NCBI RefSeq assembly: GCF_000716875.1
Contig: NZ_JNWQ01000161.1
Span: 1-5,345, forward strand
Direction of reading: 5' to 3'
Source of the DNA: Streptomyces novaecaesareae
Lineage (GTDB): Bacteria; Actinomycetota; Actinomycetes; Streptomycetales; Streptomycetaceae
Length of the DNA: 5,345 bases
A program made the position numbers and the translations under genes. Position 1 is the stretch's first letter; every line of letters begins with the position of its first letter. Below the pieces are notes generated by a model. That model ran no database searches, had not been told where the DNA came from, and saw only the letters and a program-made list of their open reading frames with translations. This document shows, one piece after another, positions 1-5,239 of the stretch.

Positions 1-168
1 GATGCCGGCGGAGGCCGAGGTCATGACGGCTTCGGTGCGCAGGGGGTTGATCTCGGAGACGGCGCCGACGAGCGTGGTCTTGCCGACACCGAAGCCGCCT
101 GCGACGACGATCTTCGCGGAGGTGGTGGCGCGGGTGGGGGCGGCCGCGTTAGAGCTTGCGAAGTCCAC
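1..168 (-). CDS. cvnD: CvnD-type GTP/ATP-binding protein of the conservon, N-terminal 56 codons (partial)
   Basis: This is the amino-terminal part of the small Ras/MglA-like GTPase that forms the last core gene of a conservon. The GTG start (168-166) begins VDFASSN, then a short Ala/Thr-rich lead, a beta strand KIVVAGG (residues 19-25) and a Walker A/P-loop GGFGVGKTT at residues 24-32 with Lys30 and Thr31 as the nucleotide-binding residues. It continues into SEINPLRTEAVMTSASAGI, which I recognise as highly conserved in actinobacterial CvnD proteins. The start is supported by AAGGG (175-179) six bases upstream and by the typical DFASSN opening. The gene overlaps the end of cvnC by 20 bp in another frame, which suggests translational coupling. 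The family is about 190-200 residues long, so roughly 140 residues lie beyond the window. By family knowledge it is a nucleotide-dependent switch acting with the roadblock protein CvnB at the membrane. The effector is unknown. Confidence 0.93.
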   Translation of the reverse strand, partial: MDFASSNAAAPTRATTSAKIVVAGGFGVGKTTLVGAVSEINPLRTEAVMTSASAGI

Positions 169-844
169 TGAGGACCCTTTCGAGCAGCGTGACGTCGGGC
201 TGGTTTCCGGATTCGCCGCCGGAAGCGGGCTGGTGGATGGCGACCAGGCCGGCTTCGGCGAGGTCGGCCACGAGGATGCGGGCCACTCCCAGGGGAAGGG
301 AGAGCAGCGCCGAAACCTCCGCGACGGACTTGACCTCCGTGCACAGCGTGCAGATCCGCTGGTGCTCGGGGAGCAGGGTGGCCAGGCGCTGGGGATCGAC
401 GTCGGCGGAGACCAGAGCCTCCAGCGCGAGTTCGTAGCGCGGCCGGGTGCGTCCGCCGGTCATCGCGAACGGCCGGATCAGCGGGCCGGAGTCGGGCTCG
501 TCCTCGAACTCCTCGACGTGCCCGGGCTCCTGGGCCGGCTGGTAGCCGGGGGCCGGTTCGGGCGTCGGGGCCGGAGTCGGGTAGCCGGGCGCCGGGGCGC
601 CGTACGAGGGCTGCGGCCGGCCGTACTGGTCGTACTGGCCCTGCCGGCCGTACTGATCCTGTCCGCCGGGCTGGTCGTGCTGGCCGTACTGCTCCTCGGG
701 CCGGGGGTACGGGTGCTGGGGCTGCCCGTACTGGTGCCGACCGTACTGCTGACCGTGGCCGACGCCGGGTGCTCCGAAGGCGTCATGGCCTGTGCCAGGG
801 TACGGAAGACCGTACTGGCCGCTGCGGTCGTCGGGCGGTGTCAC
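149..844 (-). CDS. cvnC: CvnC, DUF742 family protein with Tyr/Gln/Gly-rich N-terminal extension
   Basis: This 231-residue protein has two parts. Residues 1-115 are low complexity and probably disordered, rich in Tyr, Gln, Gly and Pro with repeated QYG/YGR units, changing to an acidic stretch (EEFEDEPDSG) near 111-120. Residues about 119-231 match the DUF742 family: the signature GPLIRPFAMTGGRTRPRYELALE (119-141, split here by position), then LLPEH at 157-161, and a winged-helix-like segment SVAEVSALLSLPLGVARILVADLAEAGLV. It ends LERVLSGLRKL with a TAA stop (151-149). The reading frame stays open far upstream, but the GTG at 844 is chosen because AGGAG (852-856) lies seven bases before it and the upstream codons look non-coding. 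In conservons CvnC associates with CvnB and CvnD near the kinase, and its biochemical role is not well established. Cys165 and Cys168 form a CxxC pair. The start codon is less certain than the family. Confidence 0.93.
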   Translation of the reverse strand: MTPPDDRSGQYGLPYPGTGHDAFGAPGVGHGQQYGRHQYGQPQHPYPRPEEQYGQHDQPGGQDQYGRQGQYDQYGRPQPSYGAPAPGYPTPAPTPEPAPGYQPAQEPGHVEEFEDEPDSGPLIRPFAMTGGRTRPRYELALEALVSADVDPQRLATLLPEHQRICTLCTEVKSVAEVSALLSLPLGVARILVADLAEAGLVAIHQPASGGESGNQPDVTLLERVLSGLRKL

Positions 845-847
845 GGT

Positions 848-856
848 TCCTCTCCT
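848..856 (-). promoter_or_regulatory. Ribosome binding site that fixes the cvnC start
   Basis: The minus strand reads AGGAGAGGA here. The AGGAG core (852-856) is seven bases before the GTG at 844-842, an optimal distance. This decides the start inside a frame that otherwise has no stop back to about 1315. It also shows that cvnC has its own translation start rather than being coupled to cvnB. Confidence 0.75.
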
Positions 857-925
857 CACAAGGTGCGGCGGTGCGGTGCGAGCTTCGGCGCAGGTCCGGA
901 GCCGGTGGTGCGAAGGCCGTACAAC

Positions 926-964
926 GTCCGAACCCGAGCCCGCCGAAGCGGGCCCGGGAAGGAC
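926..964 (-). terminator. UUCG-capped hairpin in the cvnB-cvnC gap (attenuator, partial terminator or processing site)
   Basis: On the minus strand an 11-bp stem (958-948 with 943-933) is closed by a TTCG loop (947-944) flanked by C and G, which is the extra-stable C(UUCG)G tetraloop in RNA. The one non-Watson-Crick pair is G-U on the minus-strand transcript (A-C on the other strand), so the structure fits minus-strand RNA better. An outer GTCC/GGAC arm pair (926-929 and 961-964) can extend it across a small internal loop. No T-run follows, though Streptomyces terminators often lack one. It starts about 40 bases after the cvnB stop and lies about 80 bases before the cvnC start. Because cvnC and cvnD follow in the same orientation, partial termination or mRNA processing is as likely as full termination. 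Confidence 0.5.
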
Positions 965-1005
965 GCGGAGGTACTTCGAATACCTGGACGGTATCCGACG
1001 AACCG

Positions 1006-1428
1006 TCAGTGCAGGAGACTGCCCTGGAGTTCCGCGCGGAGAGCGGGGGTGAGGACGGCGCCTGCGCGGTCGACGAGCAGGGCCATCTCGTAGCCGACGA
1101 GACCGATGTCGGAGTCGGGGGAGGCCAGTACGGCGAGGGCGGAGCCGTCGCTGACGGCCATGAGGAACAGGAAGCCTCGCTCCATCTCGACCACGGTCTG
1201 GTTGACCTCGCCGCCCTCGAAGATCCGGCTGGCGCCGGAGGTGAGGGAGGTGAGGCCGGAGGCGACGGCGGCGAGCTGGTCGGCGCGGTCGCGCGGAAAG
1301 CCCTCGGACATGCACAGGAGGAGGCCGTCCGCGGAGACCACCACGGTGTGGGACACCCCGGGGGTGTTGTCCACGAAATTGGTGATCAGCCAGTTCAGGT
1401 TCTGTGCGGCCTGGCTCATCTGAGTCAA
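1006..1428 (-). CDS. cvnB: CvnB, roadblock/LC7 domain protein
   Basis: This is a small cytoplasmic protein of the roadblock/LC7 (MglB-like) family, 140 residues from the TTG start or 137 from the ATG at 1419. Nearly the whole length is one domain: an N-terminal helix SQAAQNLNWLITNFVDNTPGV, strand HTVVVSADGLLL, helix DRADQLAAVASGLTSLTSGAS, the strands NQTVVEMERGFLFLMAVSDGSALAVLA, and a final helix GYEMALLVDRAGAVLTPALRAELQ. These are hallmark conservon CvnB segments. Roadblock proteins dimerise and bind or stimulate small GTPases, here presumably the CvnD encoded two genes downstream. The TTG at 1428 is preferred because AGGAG (1436-1440) is seven bases upstream and the cvnA stop ends one base before it, which implies tight coupling. 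The ATG (MSQAAQ) is a real alternative. Cys39 sits where I remember Ala in many relatives. Confidence 0.95.
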   Translation of the reverse strand: MTQMSQAAQNLNWLITNFVDNTPGVSHTVVVSADGLLLCMSEGFPRDRADQLAAVASGLTSLTSGASRIFEGGEVNQTVVEMERGFLFLMAVSDGSALAVLASPDSDIGLVGYEMALLVDRAGAVLTPALRAELQGSLLH

Positions 1429-1429
1429 C

Positions 1430-4400
1430 TCAACGCTCCTGGTGGTTCGAGCCGCCGAAGAGATCGGTGCTGCGGTTCTGTCCGTTGCCGGACTGGTCTA
1501 CCTGATCGGGGTCGATCCGGAAGCTTCCGGTGTTACCGGCGCTGCGGCCCTGCTCCACACCCCGGCGCAGGTTGGTGAGGCGGCCACGGACCTCCTCGGG
1601 GCTGCGGGAGACCTGCGGCCCTTCCTGCGGGGTGGACTGGGCGTTGCCGGGCACCAGGTTCTGCTTGGGCACGCGCCGCGGCAGACCGGCCCCGGTGGTT
1701 CCGGCGGAGGAGGGCTCGCGCAGCTGCTCGGCCCGCTGCCAGTCGCCGTCGTTCGGCGACTGCCAGGCGGTGCTGGCGGTCGGGCCGGTCGGGCCGTATC
1801 CGCCGAGCGAGGACACGTCGTGGCCGCGCGAGTCGGGGGTGGACGAGGTGTCCTTGGCGCCCGCGAACCAGTTCGGGCTCTCGCCGGACTGGCCGGTGCC
1901 GGCCGGCGCGCTGCCGAGGCCGCCGCCCGCCAGCTGCTCGCCGGGACGGCGCTGCGGCAGCCCGGACGCGGTGGTGCGGGGCTCGGCGGCGGGCAGCGCG
2001 GGCGGCTCGGGGGCGTACGGGTGACCGGCCGGGGCCTCGTCGGCCTGGCGGCCGTACTGGTCGGCGTAGTCGCCCTGCTGGTAGTCGCCCTGCTGGTAGC
2101 CGCCCCGGTCGTAGCCCTGCTGGTCGTAGCCGTACTGGTCGTCGGCGTAGGCCTGCTGGTCGTAGCCCTGCTGCTGCGGGTACTGGCCGTAGGCGTCCGG
2201 GGCGTACCCGTCCTGCTGGTAGCCCTGCTGGTCGTAGCCGTACTGGTCGTCGGCGTAGGCCTGCTGGTCGTAACCCTGCGGGGCGTACTGGTCGTAGCCC
2301 TGCTGGTAGTCCTCCTCGACCTCGGCGTCCACCACCGGCGGCTGCGGGGCGCTCTCCAGGGCCGTGCGGCGGACCTGGTCGAGGCGCTGCGAGCGCTGGA
2401 CGGCCTCCAGGGCCGGGCTGAAGCCGGAGGAGCCGGCGTTGCCGACACCGGTGAGGTGGTCGTCGAAGCCGAGCTCGGCGGCGCTGCGGTTGCGGTCGTC
2501 GGGCGCCCACTCGGAGGTCGGCTTCTGGTCGGCGAAGATCCGGGAGACGGTGAACTGCTCCTCCGGCTCCGGCGCGGCCCCGCCCTGGGTGACGAACGGC
2601 GGGAGCATGACCAGCGAGGTGGTGCCGGCCGACTCGCCGGACGGGCGGAGCTGGACGCGGATGTCGTGCCGCTGGGAGAGCCGGCCGACCACGAACAGGC
2701 CCATGCGGCGGGAGATGGTGGCGTCGACCGTGGGCGGCTCGGCCAGCTTCTCGTTGATCTCGGCGAAGTCCTCGGCGGTGAGACCGATGCCCTTGTCGTG
2801 GATCTCGACCAGCACGCGGCCGTCCGGCAGGCGGGTCGCGTTGACGAGCACCCGGGTCTGCGGGCTGGAGAACGAGGTGGCGTTCTCCAGCAGCTCGGCG
2901 AGCAGGTGGACGAGGTCGGTCACGGCGGCGCCTACGACGTCGACCTCCGGGATGCCGGAGAGCTCGACACGCTCGTACTGCTCCACCTCGGAGGCGGCGG
3001 CGCGGAGCACGTCGACCAGCGGGACCGGGGTGTTCCAGCGGCGGCCGGCCTCCTCGCCCGCGAGGACGAGCAGGTTCTCACCGTTGCGGCGCATACGGGT
3101 CGCGAGGTGGTCCAGCTTGAAGAGGTTCTCCAGCTGGTCCGGGTCGGCCTCGTTGTTCTCCAGGTCGGTGATCAGCGCCAGCTGGCGCTGGATGAGGCCC
3201 TGGCTGCGGCGCGACAGGTTGGTGAAGATCGCGTTGACGTTCCCTCGGAGCAGGGCCTGCTCGGCGGCGAGCGCCACGGCCTGCTGGTGCACCTGGTCGA
3301 ACGCCCGGGCGACTTCGCCGATCTCGTCCTTGCCGTGCAGCGGGATCGGGGTCACCGAGGTGTCGACCCGGTCGGGGTCGGTCTTGGAGAGCTTCTCGAC
3401 CAGGTCCGGCAGGCGGTGGTCGGCGATCTCCAGGGCGGCGCTGCGCAGGGTGCGCATGCCGAGGATCATCGAGCGGGCCACGTAGCCGGTGAGCAGGCCG
3501 GCCAGGATCAGTGCGGCGACGACGATGACCGTGTTGAGGATGGCGTCGTAGAGCGCGTTGTCCTTGAGGTTGCGGGAGTCGGTGAGGACGTCCTCCAGCA
3601 GCACGACCTCGGTGTTCCGCAGGGCCTGGATGTGGGTGTTGGCGGCCTGGTTCCAGTTGTCCGGGGTCAGACCGGCGGCCTTCGCCTCGGCGAACGCGGC
3701 GTCGGCGGCGGCCTTGCCCTTCACCTGGCCCTCGGCGGCGGACTGGCTGTACATGGCGGCCAGGGTCATCATGCCCTGCATGGTCGGCACGCTGCCGTTC
3801 GGCATCTTGAGCGCCGAGCGGTCCTTGGTGTCCAGGGCGACCTGGGCGTCCGCGTACTTCCGGACGTCCTCGGGGGCACTACCGGTGGTGAACTCGTTGA
3901 GGGAGACCTGCTCCAGCTTCTCCGCGATCAGGATCTGCTGGGTCGCGTCGGCGTTCTCGTACCGGGTGGTGCCGTTCTGCGCGATGCCGACCAGCAGGCT
4001 CAGCATCAGCGAGCGCTGGGTCGAGGCGGAGGCCTTGGCCAGCGACATCGCGTAGATCGCGCGGCCCTTGCTGGTGGCGTTGGAGGAGCCCAGGCCGACC
4101 GAGTTGTCGTAGGCCAGCAGCGGGGCGAACATCACCGAGTAGGCGCTGGCCGTCGCGCTGAGGAACAGCTCGGGGCCGTACGCGTTGGCCCGCAGGTGCG
4201 GCAGGTCGACGAGCAGCGCCTGGAAGGCGTCGTGGCGGCGCGGCAGCTCACCGGTCTTGTCGGAGGCCGCGTAGGCGGCGTTGTACGCCTTCAGCGCGGC
4301 GTCGGTGTCGCCGCGGCGCTTGGCGACCTCGTTGTTCGGGTCCTGCTTGGTGAGCAGGGGTATCAGCGTCTTGTCGCGCTCGTTCTCCAGCGCCTCGGCG

Positions 4401-4819
4401 AGTTCGGTCGCCGCCTTGGCCAGCTCGGCGGTCTTCTCGGCGCGCGAGGCCTTGATGTAGCCGTCGACCGAGGTGTTCACTCGCAGACCACCGAAGACGA
4501 GACTGATGATCACGGGGATCAGCAGGATCGCGATCAGGCGGGTGGGCACGCGCCAGTTGCGCGGGCGTAGGAAGTCGTACCGTCCGGAGCCGCCGTCGCC
4601 GCCCTGGGGGCCGCCGCCGGGTGACGCCGCGGCGAGGCTCGGGGAGTTCGGGGCCGGTGTGGCCTGGGGGCGTTCCTCGGTGGGAGTGAACGCGGAGAAT
4701 CCGGCCGGGTCCCCGGGGGTACCGTTCGGCTCGCTCTGGCGGGGCTCGGAGCGCCGCTGCGGGGCGGGTTGCTGCTTACGCCTCACTCGACAACTACCTC
4801 TCGGCCGACAGCCGGCCAT
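1430..4819 (-). CDS. cvnA: CvnA, nitrate/sulfite-sensing-type membrane histidine kinase
   Basis: This is the sensor kinase-like first gene of the conservon, 1129 residues from ATG 4819. Order: a cytoplasmic Pro/Ser/Gly-rich lead (1-85); TM1 (about 93-112, LIAILLIPVIISLVFGG); an extracytoplasmic mostly helical NIT-type sensing domain (about 120-425); TM2 (about 427-446); HAMP (about 447-520); a dimerisation helix region (525-595) whose likely phosphoacceptor is His571 in LDHLATRMRR, not a standard H-box; and an HATPase domain (about 600-740) with N-box ELLENATSF (Asn646), G1 HDKGIGL (Asp675) and a degenerate G2 MGLFVVGR. Residues about 745-1129 are a long disordered tail with Tyr/Gln/Asp/Gly repeats and a basic motif at 1073-1092. 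The family is thought to signal to CvnB, CvnC and CvnD rather than to a classic response regulator, and none is visible here. NIT domains are named for nitrate/nitrite sensing, but the ligand of this copy is unknown. An in-frame GTG at 4786 (giving MRRKQQPAP) is a plausible alternative start with GAGAGG 10 bases upstream, and I cannot decide between them. Confidence 0.95.
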   Translation of the reverse strand: MAGCRPRGSCRVRRKQQPAPQRRSEPRQSEPNGTPGDPAGFSAFTPTEERPQATPAPNSPSLAAASPGGGPQGGDGGSGRYDFLRPRNWRVPTRLIAILLIPVIISLVFGGLRVNTSVDGYIKASRAEKTAELAKAATELAEALENERDKTLIPLLTKQDPNNEVAKRRGDTDAALKAYNAAYAASDKTGELPRRHDAFQALLVDLPHLRANAYGPELFLSATASAYSVMFAPLLAYDNSVGLGSSNATSKGRAIYAMSLAKASASTQRSLMLSLLVGIAQNGTTRYENADATQQILIAEKLEQVSLNEFTTGSAPEDVRKYADAQVALDTKDRSALKMPNGSVPTMQGMMTLAAMYSQSAAEGQVKGKAAADAAFAEAKAAGLTPDNWNQAANTHIQALRNTEVVLLEDVLTDSRNLKDNALYDAILNTVIVVAALILAGLLTGYVARSMILGMRTLRSAALEIADHRLPDLVEKLSKTDPDRVDTSVTPIPLHGKDEIGEVARAFDQVHQQAVALAAEQALLRGNVNAIFTNLSRRSQGLIQRQLALITDLENNEADPDQLENLFKLDHLATRMRRNGENLLVLAGEEAGRRWNTPVPLVDVLRAAASEVEQYERVELSGIPEVDVVGAAVTDLVHLLAELLENATSFSSPQTRVLVNATRLPDGRVLVEIHDKGIGLTAEDFAEINEKLAEPPTVDATISRRMGLFVVGRLSQRHDIRVQLRPSGESAGTTSLVMLPPFVTQGGAAPEPEEQFTVSRIFADQKPTSEWAPDDRNRSAAELGFDDHLTGVGNAGSSGFSPALEAVQRSQRLDQVRRTALESAPQPPVVDAEVEEDYQQGYDQYAPQGYDQQAYADDQYGYDQQGYQQDGYAPDAYGQYPQQQGYDQQAYADDQYGYDQQGYDRGGYQQGDYQQGDYADQYGRQADEAPAGHPYAPEPPALPAAEPRTTASGLPQRRPGEQLAGGGLGSAPAGTGQSGESPNWFAGAKDTSSTPDSRGHDVSSLGGYGPTGPTASTAWQSPNDGDWQRAEQLREPSSAGTTGAGLPRRVPKQNLVPGNAQSTPQEGPQVSRSPEEVRGRLTNLRRGVEQGRSAGNTGSFRIDPDQVDQSGNGQNRSTDLFGGSNHQER
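1436..1440 (-). promoter_or_regulatory. Ribosome binding site for cvnB inside the end of cvnA
   Basis: AGGAG lies within the last codons of cvnA (encoding the final Gln-Glu), seven bases before TTG 1428-1426 and sixteen before ATG 1419-1417. The spacing favours TTG initiation. It would let ribosomes finishing cvnA restart on cvnB. Confidence 0.6.
1544..1603 (-). other. Basic helix-like motif near the CvnA C-terminus
   Basis: CvnA residues 1073-1092 contain SPEEVRGRLTNLRRGVEQ, a charged, potentially helical segment in an otherwise disordered tail. Only a 37-residue polar tail follows it. Its composition contrasts with the low-complexity sequence before it. I recall similar RGRL-NLRRG segments at the ends of other Streptomyces NIT-domain kinases, which suggests a docking element, but this is memory and not an alignment. 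Confidence 0.5.
2111..2278 (-). repeat. Two 60-bp direct repeat copies in the cvnA tail (2111-2170 and 2219-2278)
   Basis: The two 60-bp blocks are 108 bp apart start to start and differ at one base in my reading (2165 G versus 2273 A on the plus strand, a silent change). Each encodes the same 20 residues, beginning QGYDQQAY and ending YDQQGY, at CvnA residues 848-867 and 884-903. The 36-codon offset keeps the frame. Around them are further degenerate QQGY, DQYG and QQGDY units, so this is a Tyr/Gln/Asp/Gly low-complexity tract that probably grew by in-frame duplication. Confidence 0.85.
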
Positions 4820-4889
4820 GGATCAATCCAGCGCTACCCCCGGGCCCTGACCCGTCGCCGGGCGACCGGCGCGGGAGATTCAGGGGCAG

Positions 4890-4939
4890 CTGGAATTTCA
4901 GCACGTGCAGGGATGGGGGACAAACAGCCGCCGTACGGC
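4890..4939. repeat. Three small palindromes 70-120 bp before cvnA
   Basis: CTGGAATTTCAG (4890-4901) is a 12-bp palindrome with one mismatched pair. GCACGTGC (4901-4908) is perfect over 8 bp and shares one base with it. GCCGTACGGC (4930-4939) is perfect over 10 bp. Short palindromes are common in GC-rich DNA, so only the clustering in the leader of cvnA is suggestive. Confidence 0.3.
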
Positions 4940-5000
4940 ACCCTCGTCGGAACAATCCGGACATTCACCGACATGACGGAGCAAAACCGTGGTCATCTGG

Positions 5001-5046
5001 CGCTGAGTGACGCTGATTCGCCACGCTGCGTCATTGTTGATCACAA
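5001..5046. promoter_or_regulatory. Repeat cluster upstream of cvnA, possible operator
   Basis: Three elements are packed together. A perfect 6-bp inverted repeat TGACGC (5008-5013) and GCGTCA (5028-5033) is separated by 14 bases. CGCTGA is repeated at 5001-5006 and 5011-5016, ten bases apart (about one helical turn), with a related CGCTGC at 5025-5030. TTGT and its complement ACAA flank the centre of TTGTTGATCACAA (5034-5046, read as TTGTGATCAACAA on the minus strand). They lie about 180-230 bases before the cvnA start. The arrangement is typical of protein-binding sites, but the binding protein is unknown. Confidence 0.35.
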
Positions 5047-5091
5047 AATGCCTACCGAACTGTTATCCGCTGCTTATACACGGGTCTTGCG

Positions 5092-5112
5092 CGGTGCCCG
5101 TGAGGGGCACCG
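5092..5112 (-). terminator. Second hairpin downstream of the upstream conservon
   Basis: CGGTGCCC (5092-5099) pairs perfectly with GGGCACCG (5105-5112) over 8 bp around a 5-base loop. It follows the larger hairpin by 15 bases in the direction of transcription, so the two could act as a tandem terminator. It directly borders the AT-richer segment that should hold the cvnA promoter, so an operator or leader role is also possible. Confidence 0.4.
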
Positions 5113-5127
5113 GCCGGTAAGCGTAGA

Positions 5128-5166
5128 GGCCCCGGCGGCCCGTTGGGTGGACGGGGCGCCGGGGCT
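5128..5166 (-). terminator. Strong two-part hairpin, likely terminator of the upstream conservon
   Basis: GCCCCGGC (5129-5136) pairs with GCCGGGGC (5158-5165), extendable by a G-U or G-T pair at 5128/5166. Inside it CCCGT (5139-5143) pairs with ACGGG (5151-5155) around a 7-base loop. It lies about 75 bases past the stop of the upstream CvnD. There is no long T-run on the minus strand, which is usual for Streptomyces. A weaker CCGAGC/GCTCGG hairpin (5197-5215) lies between the stop and this one. The plus-strand side is followed by CTCTTCGGTT, but no plus-strand gene ends here. Confidence 0.6.
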
Positions 5167-5239
5167 CTTCGGTTCCTGCTACTCGCGCACTCGCCTCCGA
5201 GCCGAAGGAGCTCGGCGCGGGTCCCGCTCGTCTCCGTGG

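Larger units (their letters stand above)
4820..5239 (-). promoter_or_regulatory. 420-bp spacer between two conservons with the presumed cvnA promoter
   Basis: No gene is supported here. The part next to the upstream CvnD (about 5090-5239) is GC-rich and full of hairpins. The part from about 4890 to 5090 is distinctly AT-richer than the rest of the window, as expected of a promoter. On the minus strand there are weak -10-like hexamers TATAAG (5078-5073) and GATAAC (5067-5062), but no convincing -35 at proper spacing, so I do not name a promoter. Either would give a leader of roughly 240 bases before cvnA. Several inverted and direct repeats (listed separately) lie between them and the gene. 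Confidence 0.5.

Noticed and set aside
578..770. CRISPR-like or non-coding tandem repeat in the CGTACTG-rich stretch
   Set aside because: Units are short, degenerate and in frame with the QYG codons of cvnC. There are no unique spacers, so this is coding low complexity.
2..1093. Plus-strand open frame opposite cvnD, cvnC and the gap
   Set aside because: It lies across recognised minus-strand genes and has a Gly/Val/Leu/Arg-rich antisense composition, with no domain.
845..1315. N-terminal extension of cvnC into cvnB
   Set aside because: The frame is open, but the Arg/Pro-rich translation overlaps cvnB in another frame. A strong ribosome binding site at 848-856 supports the GTG at 844.
1498..2510. 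Arg/Pro/Ser/Thr- or Ala-rich minus-strand frames inside cvnA
   Set aside because: They are out-of-frame readings of the cvnA tail with no start signal or recognisable domain.
1442..4570. A 1042-residue open frame on the plus strand opposite cvnA
   Set aside because: It is antisense to a well-supported kinase. Its Gly/Val/Leu/Arg-rich composition and hydrophobic low-complexity run mirror the GC bias and the Tyr/Gln repeat of cvnA, and no family is recognisable.
5073..5078. TATAAG as a firm cvnA -10 promoter box
   Set aside because: No acceptable -35 hexamer lies 16-18 bases upstream. It is kept only as a weak candidate in the spacer entry.
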